A stretch of DNA of 64,000 nucleotides from Ichthyocystis sparus (GTDB taxonomy: Bacteria; Pseudomonadota; Gammaproteobacteria; Burkholderiales; 2013Ark19i): assembly GCF_900078755.1 (NCBI RefSeq), contig NZ_FKIH01000028.1; one strand, 5' to 3'. Position numbers and translations under genes: made by a program. This document shows, in pieces, positions 44,869 to 54,246 of this stretch. Under the pieces are notes generated by a model. That model saw only the letters and a list, made by a program, of their open reading frames with translations, did not search any database and was not told the DNA's origin. Position 1 is the first letter of the stretch. Each line of letters opens with the position of its first letter.

Positions 44869-45875
44869 TGATTTTCCTTAGGAAAATTGCCAGCTGTTGT
44901 ACTCTGTTAGTTTCTTTTTGTGTCCTGTTATTATTGTCCTTTCCTGTTTTGGCGTCTGTGGTGATTGATGGCTCAGCTACCGTTTATCCTATTACTGAGG
45001 CTTTAGTTGAGGCTTACCAGGATAGCTCTGATAGAGCAGCAAATCAGCGCATAGTTATATCTATTTCCGGTACTGGAGGTGGATTTCAAAGATTTTGCAG
45101 AGGTGAACTTGATATAGTTGACGCTTCTCGACCTATACTTAAGTCCGAGATGCTTTTATGTTCCAAGAATGGAGTCTCTTATGTAGAACTCCCTGTTGCG
45201 TATGATGCTGTTGCCATTATTGTTAATCCTAAAAATTCTTTTGTTCGTTCTGTTTCAGTGCTTGAACTAAGGAAGATTTGGGGGGTATCCTCTGATTCGA
45301 AGGTTATCTTCTGGAATCAAGTTAATAAGGCGTATCCACGTTTTTCTCTGACTTTATATGGACCTGGACCAGGTTCCGGCACTTTTGACTATTTCACAAG
45401 TCTTATTAATGGTAAGACGGGGTTGGTGCGCTCTGATTTTCATGCTTCCCAAAGTGATGATGTATTGGTCCACGCTGTTTCTCATGATCCTTATGGAATG
45501 GCGTATTTTGGTTATGCCTACTATGCTAGTAACAATGGTATACTCCGCATTGTGCCAGTGGATAAAGGTGATGGTCCTGTTTTGCCATCTATTAAGACTA
45601 TTTCTAATGGCGACTACCTGTTAGCCCGACCACTGTTTGTTTACGTTTCTCTTAAGTCTACCTATAAGTTAGATGTTGCTTCCTTGATGCGCTATTACCT
45701 CAGTAATGCCTCTCGTTTTGCAAAGGATAGCGGTTATTTTCCATTGCCAAGAGATGTCTACGAGGCTGTACTTGCACGTCTAGATGCTCGTATTTTAGGT
45801 ACCATGTATGGTGGTGAACTTGCTAGTTCTACAAATTTGAAACGTTTTTTATCTACCACATTACATAAAAAATGA
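44868..45875 (+). CDS. pstS: periplasmic phosphate-binding protein PstS
   Basis: Captures phosphate for the PstSCAB ABC importer. GTG 44868 overlaps the folP stop (TAGTG) and lies 8 bases after a G-rich ribosome-binding site within folP; the frame extends further upstream but not usefully. The 335-residue protein has a signal peptide of about 29 residues ending LLLLSFPVLA, then the phosphate-binding segments IDGSATVYPITEA, SGTGGGFQRFCRGELDI, DASRP and GPGPGSGTFDYF. It resembles the PstS type common outside enterobacteria. Confidence 0.93.
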   Translation: MIFLRKIASCCTLLVSFCVLLLLSFPVLASVVIDGSATVYPITEALVEAYQDSSDRAANQRIVISISGTGGGFQRFCRGELDIVDASRPILKSEMLLCSKNGVSYVELPVAYDAVAIIVNPKNSFVRSVSVLELRKIWGVSSDSKVIFWNQVNKAYPRFSLTLYGPGPGSGTFDYFTSLINGKTGLVRSDFHASQSDDVLVHAVSHDPYGMAYFGYAYYASNNGILRIVPVDKGDGPVLPSIKTISNGDYLLARPLFVYVSLKSTYKLDVASLMRYYLSNASRFAKDSGYFPLPRDVYEAVLARLDARILGTMYGGELASSTNLKRFLSTTLHKK

Positions 45876-45884
45876 GGCCGTATT

Positions 45885-46787
45885 GTGTTGAATTGTTCGC
45901 GACACTCAAACATTAAGAAAATTAAGGAATACTTTCTTTCTCTTCTTTTTTTTTGTGTGACATGCTTTTCTCTATTTGTAACGGTGGGGATAGTTTTTTT
46001 GCTATTTAAGGAGTCGCTACCGTTTTTTAGAGCTGTGCCACTGAATGATTTTTTGTTTGGTAAGAAGTGGTCTCCATTATTTGCTAATGGCCATTATGGC
46101 GTTCTCCCGTTGCTTAGTGCCACTTTGGTTGTTGCTTCCGTTTCCTTAGTAGTTGCAATTCCCATAGGGACATTATTGGCTATATATTTGTCTGAGTTTG
46201 CTTCCCACCGTTTTCGTGAACTATTCAAGCCATTTTTGGAGCTGCTGGGTGGAATACCCACGGTTGTTTATGGGTACTTTGCCTTAACTTTTGTTACTCC
46301 TGCTCTCCAAAAAGTTTTTACATCATTGCCTAGTTTGAGTCTTTTATCTGCAGGTTTTGTAATGGGAATTATGGTTATTCCATATATTACTTCTTTGTCA
46401 GAAGATGCTATGCGCGTTGTCCCTTTCGGTTGGCGAGAAGCTTCCTATGCCCTAGGAGCAACTAGCTTCCAGACTGCCTGTAGAGTGGTATACCCTGCAG
46501 CCTTTTCTGGTATTTTTTCTTCATATGTGTTAGCAGCATCTCGTGTTTTGGGCGAAACTATGATCGTTTCAATTGCTGCTGGATTAGAGGCAAAAATGGT
46601 ATTTAATCCCATGCAATCTGGTCAGACCATGACAGCCTACATTGTGCAAATTGTTGGGGGTGATGTCCCATATGATGGATTTGCTTTTCGTGCCATATTC
46701 GCTGTTGGGTTATCTTTATTTGCCATGACACTGATTTTTAATCTTCTAGGGCAATGGATTAAAAGGAGCTTTAGGTATGTTAACTAA
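45885..46787 (+). CDS. pstC: phosphate ABC transporter permease PstC
   Basis: Inner-membrane subunit of PstSCAB. The 300-residue protein has about six hydrophobic helices and the EAA-type loop EASYALGATSFQTACRVVYP (residues 186-205), which contacts PstB. It starts at GTG 45885 behind GAGG and its 3' end overlaps pstA by 11 bases. Confidence 0.95.
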   Translation: MLNCSRHSNIKKIKEYFLSLLFFCVTCFSLFVTVGIVFLLFKESLPFFRAVPLNDFLFGKKWSPLFANGHYGVLPLLSATLVVASVSLVVAIPIGTLLAIYLSEFASHRFRELFKPFLELLGGIPTVVYGYFALTFVTPALQKVFTSLPSLSLLSAGFVMGIMVIPYITSLSEDAMRVVPFGWREASYALGATSFQTACRVVYPAAFSGIFSSYVLAASRVLGETMIVSIAAGLEAKMVFNPMQSGQTMTAYIVQIVGGDVPYDGFAFRAIFAVGLSLFAMTLIFNLLGQWIKRSFRYVN

Positions 46788-47685
46788 AAGGTCAATTCTT
46801 CGATTTGAAAAGATGAAGGAGACCTTTTTCATTATTTTAGGCCTGATTTTTTTGTCGTTTTCTGTGCTTATATTTTCTTCTATTATCTTTCATATGCTAA
46901 TGGAAGGATACTCTCGGCTTGATCCGTCATTTTTTTTCCGTTATTCGTCACACTATCCAGAACGTGCTGGTATTTTTCCAGCCTGGGTTGGGAGTTTATG
47001 TATTATCTCTGTTGTCTTTATAGTCTCTGTTCCTGTTGGTATTATCTCGTCCATATATCTAGAGGAGTTTGCTCCAAAGAACTTTTTTCTTTCTATTCTG
47101 GAAGTTAATTTGGCAAACTTGGCTGGAGTGCCCTCAATAGTTTACGGTCTTTTGGGTTTGTCCCTGTTTGTTTATCATCTCCATCTTGGTAGAACTATTA
47201 TCTCTGCAGGTCTTACTCTTTCCCTTTTAGTATTGCCTATAATTGTTGTTACGGCACGTGAGGCTATTTCTCAGGTGCCAAATTCGCTCCGTGAAGCAGC
47301 ATACGCACTAGGAGCAACTAAATGGGAAGTAATTAAGCACCATGTTGTACCGTATGCCCTACCCAATATTGTTACTGGGGTGATCTTAGCTTTGTCCCGT
47401 GCACTTTCTGAGACAGCTCCCCTGGTGGCTATAGGTGCTGCTGCGTTTTTGCGCTTTTTGCCGGAATCACCAATTCATCTTAATTTTCCATTTTTTAATA
47501 TGAGGTGGCTTTATTCTGAGTTTTCCTCATTACCTCTCCAAGTTTTTAATTGGACTAATAGACCTGAGAGAGGTTTTCAAATTAACGCTGCCGCCGCAAG
47601 CTTGGTATTAATTATAATGACTTTCTTTTTGAATGCTGCTTCTGTTTTTCTCCGTTATCATTTACGCAAGAAGTTAAAAAGGTAA
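46777..47685 (+). CDS. pstA: phosphate ABC transporter permease PstA
   Basis: Partner permease of PstC. The 302-residue protein has about six transmembrane helices and the EAA loop REAAYALGATKWEVIKHHV. ATG 46777 lies inside the end of pstC after AAGGAG, which indicates translational coupling. pstB follows after 4 bases. Confidence 0.95.
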   Translation: MLTKRSILRFEKMKETFFIILGLIFLSFSVLIFSSIIFHMLMEGYSRLDPSFFFRYSSHYPERAGIFPAWVGSLCIISVVFIVSVPVGIISSIYLEEFAPKNFFLSILEVNLANLAGVPSIVYGLLGLSLFVYHLHLGRTIISAGLTLSLLVLPIIVVTAREAISQVPNSLREAAYALGATKWEVIKHHVVPYALPNIVTGVILALSRALSETAPLVAIGAAAFLRFLPESPIHLNFPFFNMRWLYSEFSSLPLQVFNWTNRPERGFQINAAAASLVLIIMTFFLNAASVFLRYHLRKKLKR

Positions 47686-47689
47686 TCCT

Positions 47690-48463
47690 ATGGGATCAGA
47701 ATCTGCTCTAAAATGTAGAGTAGAGAATTTTAGTTTCTACTATGATGGTAAGCGTACACTTAAAGATATCAATATGAGTGTGTACGAAAGGAACATTACC
47801 GCCTTAATAGGACCTTCTGGTTGTGGTAAGTCCACTTTGCTAAGGGCCTTTAATCGTATGCATGATCTGTACCATAATCGTAGCCACACCGGATCAATTT
47901 ACCTTTACCCTGATCTTGTTAATTTGCTTGATTCTTCTGTTGATCCAATAAGCATTCGTTCTCGCATAGGTATGGTTTTTCAAAAGCCCAACATATTCCC
48001 ATTATCCATTTACGATAATGTTGCTTACGGACTTCGTATATCCGGAATTCGTTCTAAATCATTTATTGATGATAAAGTTGAAGACGTGCTTCGTTCTGTG
48101 GGTCTTTGGCTAGAGGTAAATGATAGGATTCGTTCTCCTGCCTATGATTTGTCTGGAGGGCAGCAGCAACGCTTGTGTATCGCTCGTGCTCTGGCCACGG
48201 GACCAGAAGTATTGTTGTTCGATGAGCCTACCTCTGCCTTGGATCCTATTGCTACGTCCAAAGTTGAGGATCTTATGGCTGATTTGAGAGAAACTGTTTC
48301 AATTTTAGTGGTGACGCACAATATGCAGCAGGCAGCTCGTGTTTCAGACTATACTGCCTATATGTATTTTGGTGAATTAGTTGAGTTTGCGGAAACTAAG
48401 TTATTCTTTATTAACCCTAAAGATAAAAGAACTGAGGACTATATTACCGGTCGTGTAGGGTGA
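47690..48463 (+). CDS. pstB: phosphate ABC transporter ATPase PstB
   Basis: Cytoplasmic ATPase energising phosphate import. The 257-residue protein contains Walker A GPSGCGKST (41-49), the Q-loop GMVFQKPN, the signature LSGGQQQRL, Walker B LLFDEPTSALD and the switch His in VVTHNM. The operon passes straight on to tpiA; phoU, which usually follows pstB, is absent from this window. Confidence 0.96.
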   Translation: MGSESALKCRVENFSFYYDGKRTLKDINMSVYERNITALIGPSGCGKSTLLRAFNRMHDLYHNRSHTGSIYLYPDLVNLLDSSVDPISIRSRIGMVFQKPNIFPLSIYDNVAYGLRISGIRSKSFIDDKVEDVLRSVGLWLEVNDRIRSPAYDLSGGQQQRLCIARALATGPEVLLFDEPTSALDPIATSKVEDLMADLRETVSILVVTHNMQQAARVSDYTAYMYFGELVEFAETKLFFINPKDKRTEDYITGRVG

Positions 48464-48467
48464 TTCA

Positions 48468-49241
48468 ATGAGAGAAAAATATGTTGTTGCCAATTGGAAG
48501 ATGAATAGTTCTCAAGTTTTCGTTGACAATTGGATTGCTACTTGGAACCAAGCCTCTCCTAACCTAAAGAAGGTGCGTGCTGTTTTGTGCCCGCCATATA
48601 CCTACATGCATAGTCTTATTGAAGGACTTAGTGGGTCCATTTATCTGGGTGCTCAGACTGTTTCTTCCTACGATAAGGGTTCTTTCACAGGTGATGTTTC
48701 TGCCTCCATGCTTGCTGATATTGGGTGTGGATATGTAATAATTGGTCACTCTGAACGCCGAAATTACTCGAGAGAAATGCCTGATGATCTTTCGTCTAAG
48801 ACTAATCAGGCTTTGATTAGCGATCTTATCCCTTTTGTTTGCATAGGCGAGAATGCTGAGCAATATCAAAAAAATTTAACGAGGCCTGTACTATTCTCGC
48901 AAATGATGGATATTTTTGTTAACGTTGATGTTTACTCTTTAAATAGAATTGTTATAGCCTATGAGCCTGTTTGGGCCATAGGCACGGGCCATGTTGCCGA
49001 TCCTTGCGAAGTTTCATTGTTATTTTGTGATATTAGAAAGTTTCTACACCAAACTTTTGGCATGCCTATGAAGTCTGTTTCTCTACTGTACGGGGGCAGT
49101 GTTTCCCCCAAAAATGTTTCTGAGTTTTTGGATCGTGGTATCATTGAGATAGATGGTTTCCTTGTGGGATCTAGTTCTCTCGAGGCTACTGACTTTATCA
49201 AGATATGTGAAATGGGAGAACTGGCTTGGGCTTCCTGTTAG
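48468..49241 (+). CDS. tpiA: triosephosphate isomerase
   Basis: Interconverts dihydroxyacetone phosphate and glyceraldehyde-3-P. The 257-residue protein has NWKMN with Lys11, the catalytic His94 in IIGHSERR and Glu166 in AYEPVWAIGTG, plus LYGGSV and DGFLVGS for phosphate binding. Only four bases separate it from pstB and its end overlaps secG by 16 bases. Confidence 0.96.
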   Translation: MREKYVVANWKMNSSQVFVDNWIATWNQASPNLKKVRAVLCPPYTYMHSLIEGLSGSIYLGAQTVSSYDKGSFTGDVSASMLADIGCGYVIIGHSERRNYSREMPDDLSSKTNQALISDLIPFVCIGENAEQYQKNLTRPVLFSQMMDIFVNVDVYSLNRIVIAYEPVWAIGTGHVADPCEVSLLFCDIRKFLHQTFGMPMKSVSLLYGGSVSPKNVSEFLDRGIIEIDGFLVGSSSLEATDFIKICEMGELAWASC

Positions 49242-49615
49242 GGTTGATTGTTTCTTTACATGTTTTTGTTTCTGTGACCTTGGTGGTCTTGGTTTTATTA
49301 CAGCAAGGTAAAGGTTCTGATGCTGGTGCCGCTTTTGGTGCCGGTTCCGGTGCGTCTGGTACATTGTTTGGTGCAGCTGGTTCCGGTAGTTTTTTGAGCA
49401 GGTTGACTTCCAGTGCTGTTACGGTTTTTTTCTTGACTTCTTTGACCTTGTCTTATCTGGTTTCACATCAAGGCTCTTCTGTTAATCAAAGCGTTCTTGA
49501 TCGTTCGACTGCTGTTTCTTCTGTAGCTAGCGTTAGAGGGGGAACCGTATCGTCTCCACCTATTGAGACGATACCTAATTCCAAGCCATCCCCCGCTGAA
49601 CAGAAGAAAGGTTAG
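49226..49615 (+). CDS. secG: protein-export membrane protein SecG
   Basis: Small subunit of the SecYEG translocon. The 129-residue protein has two transmembrane helices (about residues 2-24 and 55-75), the conserved VLLQQGKGSDAGAAFG loop between them and a variable hydrophilic tail. It starts at TTG 49226 inside tpiA. The tpiA-secG-tRNA-Leu-nuo order is frequent in proteobacteria. Confidence 0.94.
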   Translation: MGFLLGLIVSLHVFVSVTLVVLVLLQQGKGSDAGAAFGAGSGASGTLFGAAGSGSFLSRLTSSAVTVFFLTSLTLSYLVSHQGSSVNQSVLDRSTAVSSVASVRGGTVSSPPIETIPNSKPSPAEQKKG

Positions 49616-49622
49616 TTTTGCT

Positions 49623-49707
49623 GCCGACGTGGTGAAATTGGTAGACACGCCATCTTGAGGGGGTGGTGGAGAGATCCTTGTGAGTTCGAATCTCATCGTC
49701 GGCACCA
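49623..49707 (+). tRNA. tRNA-Leu(GAG)
   Basis: 85 nt with encoded CCA. GCCGACG at the 5' end pairs with CGTCGGC at 49697-49703. The D-arm is GTG...CAC, the anticodon stem CCATC/GGTGG closes the loop TTGAGGG with anticodon GAG at 49657-49659, and GTTCGAATC forms the T-loop. A class II variable arm is present (GGAGAGATCC region). It lies 8 bases after secG and 42 before nuoA, within the same apparent operon. Confidence 0.96.
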
Positions 49708-49748
49708 ATTTTATACTGCTTCCAATGATATTATGGGGGGTGTTGTCA

Positions 49749-50108
49749 ATGCTTGGTGACTATTTTTTGCTTCTGGTATTTATAGTTTTTGGTTTTCTAA
49801 TTGGTGTTGGACCTACTTTGATATCTAGGTTTATTCTGTCTCCTAGGAATCCGTACAAAGAAAAGTTGGAGGCGTATGAGTGTGGTTTTGACCCTTTTAG
49901 TGATGCTATAGATAGATTTGATGTACGCTTTTACCTTATATCAATAATATTTATTCTATTTGATTTAGAATTGGCTTTTCTTTTTCCTTGGGCAATTGCC
50001 TTTCGCGCTTTGCCCCTTAGCTCTACCATAGGAGTTTTTATATTTTTGGTCGAGTTTTTAGTTGTATATGCCTACATTTGGAAACGTGGCGCTTTGGAGT
50101 GGGAGTAG
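49749..50108 (+). CDS. nuoA: NADH-quinone oxidoreductase subunit A
   Basis: Membrane subunit of complex I. ATG 49749 is chosen since GGGGGG lies 8 bases upstream and it gives the usual 119 residues; the frame is open back into the tRNA. Three transmembrane helices and the conserved KLEAYECGFDPF loop with Cys are present. It opens the 14-gene nuo operon. Confidence 0.95.
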   Translation: MLGDYFLLLVFIVFGFLIGVGPTLISRFILSPRNPYKEKLEAYECGFDPFSDAIDRFDVRFYLISIIFILFDLELAFLFPWAIAFRALPLSSTIGVFIFLVEFLVVYAYIWKRGALEWE

Positions 50109-50117
50109 CAATATAAT

Positions 50118-50603
50118 ATGGATAATACTGCCGCAGGATTGTCTTCGCGTGGTTTTGTTACTACAACAGTTGCCGAGGTTATGAATTGGATGAGGGCTGG
50201 TTCCATGTGGCCTATGACCTTTGGATTGGCTTGTTGTGCTGTTGAGATGATGCATGCTGGTGCTTCTAGGTATGATCTTGATCAATTTGGAGTGGTATTT
50301 AGGCCCTCACCTCGTCAATCTGATTTGATGATAGTGGCCGGAACCCTCTGTAATAAAATGGCTCCCGCGCTGCGCAAAGTATATGACCAAATGCCAGAAC
50401 CACGATGGGTGCTTTCCATGGGTTCTTGCGCTAACGGAGGTGGATACTATCACTATTCGTATTCTGTTGTTCGTGGTTGTGATCGAGTAGTTCCCGTTGA
50501 TGTCTATGTTCCTGGTTGCCCTCCTACTGCAGAGGCTCTAATCTACGGTATTCTTCAGCTTCAAAGGAAGATACGTGGCATTGATTCTCTTGTTCGTTCT
50601 TGA
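50118..50603 (+). CDS. nuoB: NADH-quinone oxidoreductase subunit B
   Basis: Carries Fe-S cluster N2, which reduces quinone. The 161-residue protein has all four ligands: the adjacent Cys39-Cys40, Cys104 in GSCANGGG and Cys134 in VPGCPP. The nuoC frame overlaps its stop. Confidence 0.96.
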   Translation: MDNTAAGLSSRGFVTTTVAEVMNWMRAGSMWPMTFGLACCAVEMMHAGASRYDLDQFGVVFRPSPRQSDLMIVAGTLCNKMAPALRKVYDQMPEPRWVLSMGSCANGGGYYHYSYSVVRGCDRVVPVDVYVPGCPPTAEALIYGILQLQRKIRGIDSLVRS

Positions 50604-50611
50604 GGTTGATT

Positions 50612-51208
50612 ATGTTTACCTGCGAGTCACTTACTTCTGTTTTAATGGATAATTTGTCAGGTAGCTTTGAGGATATCTCTGAAGCTCATGGTGAGTTGAC
50701 TTTGACAGTGTCTCATGAAAATTATCACAAAGTTTGTTCCTGGCTTCATAGAAATTCAATTTGCCCATTTGATGTCATGGTTGATTTGTGTGGTGTAGAT
50801 TATCTTCATTTTTCCCCTAAAGCCATTGCTCGCTTTGCAGTTGTATTGCATTTGCTCTCTATTAACAATAATTGTCGTTTGCGTGTCCGTACTTTCTGCC
50901 CAGATGATAGCAGGCCATTGCTTGTTTCTGTAACTGATATTTGGCCATGTTCTAATTGGTTTGAAAGGGAAGCATTCGATTTGTTAGGTATAATTTTTAT
51001 TGGCCACCCAGATCTAAGAAGGATTCTTACGGACTATGGTTTCGTTGGACATCCATTTAGAAAGGATTTTCCAATTTCAGGTTATCTTGAAATTTCGTAC
51101 GATGCTGATGAAGGACGCTTGTCATATAAACCGGTTAGCATAGAGCCACGTACTAATGTTCCTCGCATAATACGTGAGGAAAATTATGGTGATTTAGAGG
51201 GGTTATGA
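50612..51208 (+). CDS. nuoC: NADH-quinone oxidoreductase subunit C
   Basis: Peripheral-arm 30-kDa subunit. ATG 50612, preceded by GAGG, gives 198 residues. The signature WFEREAFDLLGIIFIGHPDL is near residues 115-135, followed by RRILTDYGFVGHPFRKDFP. It ends just before nuoD. Confidence 0.95.
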   Translation: MFTCESLTSVLMDNLSGSFEDISEAHGELTLTVSHENYHKVCSWLHRNSICPFDVMVDLCGVDYLHFSPKAIARFAVVLHLLSINNNCRLRVRTFCPDDSRPLLVSVTDIWPCSNWFEREAFDLLGIIFIGHPDLRRILTDYGFVGHPFRKDFPISGYLEISYDADEGRLSYKPVSIEPRTNVPRIIREENYGDLEGL

Positions 51209-51212
51209 TGTA

Positions 51213-52466
51213 ATGACTGATATAAAGAATTACAGCATAAATTTTGGTCCCCAACACCCAGCCGCGCATGGAGTTTTGAGGTTAGTTTTAGAGCTAGATG
51301 GGGAGGTCGTGCAGCGAGCTGATCCTCACATAGGTTTTTTGCACCGTGCTACTGAAAAATTAATAGAGACACGTACGTATTTACAATCTCTTCCCTATAT
51401 GGATCGTTTGGATTATGTATCCATGATGTGCAATGAGCATGCATATTGTTTGGCGATCGAGAAGCTTTTAGGTGTAGAAATACCAATTCGTGCTCAATAT
51501 ATAAGAGTTCTTTTTTCAGAAATTACTCGAATTCTAAATCATTTGTTGTGGTTAGGTAGTCATGCCCTTGATGTGGGTGCTATGACGGTTTTCTTATATT
51601 GCTTCCGTGAACGGGAAGATTTATTTGATATGTACGAGGCAGTGTCTGGTGCTCGTATGCATGCTGCCTATTTTAGACCTGGTGGAGTGTACCGTGATCT
51701 TCCCGAGAGCATGCCTAAATACCAACCGTCTCGCTTTCGTTCCAAGAGAGATCTTAATTCTATGAATCGCGCTCGCGATGGCTCTTTATTGGACTTCATC
51801 GACGATTTCTGTCAGCGCTTTGATGGTTATGTTGACGACTATGAGACATTGCTTACCGATAACAGAATTTGGAAACAAAGAACAGTTAATATAGGAGTAG
51901 TTTCTGCTGAGAGAGCCAAAGCACTGGGCTTTACTGGACCTATGTTGAGGGGTTCTGGTGTTGTTTGGGATTTGAGGAAAGATCAGCCTTATGAGGTATA
52001 CCACCTAATGGACTTCGATATTCCTGTAGGACGCACTGGGGACTGCTATGATCGTTATCTGGTGCGTATCGAAGAGATGAGGCAATCTAATCGTATTATA
52101 AAACAATGTGTTTCGTGGTTACGTGAAAATTTGGGTCGAGTTATAACTGATAATCATAAAGTTGCACCTCCCTCACGCTCTGATATGAAGACTAATATGG
52201 AAGAAATGATTCATCATTTCAAACTTTTTACAGAAGGTATGCATGTTCCTCCAGGGGAGGTATACGCGGCTGTTGAACACCCTAAAGGTGAGTTTGGTAT
52301 TTATTTATTGTCTGATGGAGCAAATAAGCCGTATAGACTGAAGATTCGTGCACCTGGTTTTGCGCATTTACAAGCGTTTGATGAGATGTCAAGGGGCCAT
52401 ATGATAGCTGATGTTGTTGCTATAATAGGTAGTCAAGACATTGTGTTTGGTGAGATTGATCGTTAA
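51213..52466 (+). CDS. nuoD: NADH-quinone oxidoreductase subunit D
   Basis: The 49-kDa subunit that shapes the quinone site with NuoB. The 417-residue protein has FGPQHPAAHGVLRL at 11-24, HIGFLHRATEKL, and the C-terminal APGFAHLQAFDEM and DIVFGEIDR. Confidence 0.96.
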   Translation: MTDIKNYSINFGPQHPAAHGVLRLVLELDGEVVQRADPHIGFLHRATEKLIETRTYLQSLPYMDRLDYVSMMCNEHAYCLAIEKLLGVEIPIRAQYIRVLFSEITRILNHLLWLGSHALDVGAMTVFLYCFREREDLFDMYEAVSGARMHAAYFRPGGVYRDLPESMPKYQPSRFRSKRDLNSMNRARDGSLLDFIDDFCQRFDGYVDDYETLLTDNRIWKQRTVNIGVVSAERAKALGFTGPMLRGSGVVWDLRKDQPYEVYHLMDFDIPVGRTGDCYDRYLVRIEEMRQSNRIIKQCVSWLRENLGRVITDNHKVAPPSRSDMKTNMEEMIHHFKLFTEGMHVPPGEVYAAVEHPKGEFGIYLLSDGANKPYRLKIRAPGFAHLQAFDEMSRGHMIADVVAIIGSQDIVFGEIDR

Positions 52467-52475
52467 GGCGGATAC

Positions 52476-52952
52476 ATGTTATCGGACGAAAGTTTGTGTC
52501 GTATTGATAGAGAAATTTCTAAATACCCGGAAGGGAGGCAGCTTTCTGCCGTGATGGCTGCTCTTCGTATTGCTCAGGAAGAAAATGGTTGGTTGAGTTC
52601 GGATCTTATTGAATACGTTTCTAATTATCTAAAAGTACCTGCTGTCTCTGTGTTGGAAGTTGCAACTTTTTACAATATGTACAATTTGAAGCCAACTGGC
52701 TGTAATAAATTGACTATTTGTACTAACCTTCCGTGTGCCCTGCGTGGGTCTAAGAAGGTTGCTGATTATTTAAAGGAGAAGTTGGGTATCTCCTTTGGTG
52801 AAACTACACCTGATTCACGTTTTACTCTGCTTGAAGGTGAATGTTTTGGCGCTTGTAAAGAAGCTCCAGTTTTATTGCATAACAATCATAAAATGATGTG
52901 CCGTATGAATAAGGAGAAGCTTGATAAATGGTTAGAGGAGATAGATAGATGA
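52476..52952 (+). CDS. nuoE: NADH-quinone oxidoreductase subunit E
   Basis: A [2Fe-2S] subunit (N1a) of the NADH-dehydrogenase module. The 158-residue protein has its ligands in CTNLPC and GECFGAC. It starts behind AAGGCGG and overlaps nuoF by four bases. Confidence 0.95.
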   Translation: MLSDESLCRIDREISKYPEGRQLSAVMAALRIAQEENGWLSSDLIEYVSNYLKVPAVSVLEVATFYNMYNLKPTGCNKLTICTNLPCALRGSKKVADYLKEKLGISFGETTPDSRFTLLEGECFGACKEAPVLLHNNHKMMCRMNKEKLDKWLEEIDR

Positions 52953-54235
52953 GTGTGGGAGTTTGTCTCTCTAATCTAAGCATAGATGATTCTTCTAATT
53001 GGAGGCTGTCGGCTTATGAGTCACGTTCTGGATATTCTGCGTGGCGGCGTATTTTGAAAGAGAAAACTTCCCCCGAGGCCATTATAGATCATGTAAAAAA
53101 ATCTTCTCTTCGAGGTCGAGGGGGGGCTGGATTTCCTACTGGACTAAAGTGGAGTTTTATTCCTAGAAATAAGCCAGGGCAGAAGTACATATGTTGCAAT
53201 TCTGATGAAGGTGAGCCTGGTACTTTTAAGGATAGGGATATTCTTCTTTACAATCCCCACTCTGTAGTAGAAGGGATGGCTATTGCTGGTTATGTGTGTG
53301 GTGCTACCATTGGATATAACTACATACATGGTGAGATATATGAGATTTATGAGCAATTTGAGGATGCAATTGGGGAAGCATACGATGCCGGTTTGTTAGG
53401 TAAGAATATTTTAGGGTCTGGCGTAGATTTTGATTTGTTTGCGCATTGTGGGTACGGGGCGTATATCTGTGGTGAAGAAACTGCGCTTTTGGAATCAATT
53501 GAGGGGAATAAGGGCCAACCTAGATTTAAGCCACCATTTCCAGCTAATGTGGGCCTTTATGGGTGCCCCACATTAATTAATAACACGGAAACTTTTGCTT
53601 CAGTTCCCTGGATCATGAACCATGAGCCGGAGGTGTTTTTGTCCTTAGGCATTCCCAATAATGGAGGCACCAAAATTTTTTCTGTTAGTGGACATGTTCT
53701 TCACCCGGGAAATTATGAAATTCCTCTAGGAACGCCGTTTCCTAAACTCTTGGAGATGGCAGGGGGAGTTACTTCTGGCAGAAAACTTAAAGCAGTTATA
53801 CCTGGTGGGTCTTCTGCCCCTGTTTTGCCACCTGATATCATTATGAACTGCACAATGGATTACGATTGTCTTTCCAAAGCTGGTTCCATGTTGGGGTCTG
53901 GTGCTGTCATCGTAATGGATGATTCCACTTGTATGGTAAGGGCTTTGGAGAGATTATCCTACTTTTATTATGAAGAATCCTGCGGACAATGTACTCCTTG
54001 TCGTGAGGGTACGGGTTGGCTATATAAGATTGTTCATCGCATTGAAAATTGCTTGGGACGTGAAGAGGATTTAGACTTGCTAGATAAAGTCGCATCAAAC
54101 ATATCTGGTCATACTATATGTGCATTGGGCGATGCAGCTGCTTTTCCGGTTAGGAGTTTTATTAAGCACTTTCGCTCGGAATTTGAATACCATATTACCC
54201 ACAAAGCGTGTTTGGTTGCAGATTCTTCTTGTTGA
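52949..54235 (+). CDS. nuoF: NADH-quinone oxidoreductase subunit F
   Basis: Binds NADH and FMN and holds cluster N3. The 428-residue protein shows the FMN/NADH segments RGRGGAGFPTGLKW and GAGAYICGEE-like GYGAYICGEETAL, and the [4Fe-4S] motif ESCGQCTPCREGTGW near residues 344-358. Confidence 0.96.
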   Translation: MSVGVCLSNLSIDDSSNWRLSAYESRSGYSAWRRILKEKTSPEAIIDHVKKSSLRGRGGAGFPTGLKWSFIPRNKPGQKYICCNSDEGEPGTFKDRDILLYNPHSVVEGMAIAGYVCGATIGYNYIHGEIYEIYEQFEDAIGEAYDAGLLGKNILGSGVDFDLFAHCGYGAYICGEETALLESIEGNKGQPRFKPPFPANVGLYGCPTLINNTETFASVPWIMNHEPEVFLSLGIPNNGGTKIFSVSGHVLHPGNYEIPLGTPFPKLLEMAGGVTSGRKLKAVIPGGSSAPVLPPDIIMNCTMDYDCLSKAGSMLGSGAVIVMDDSTCMVRALERLSYFYYEESCGQCTPCREGTGWLYKIVHRIENCLGREEDLDLLDKVASNISGHTICALGDAAAFPVRSFIKHFRSEFEYHITHKACLVADSSC

Positions 54236-54246
54236 AAGATAAACAT

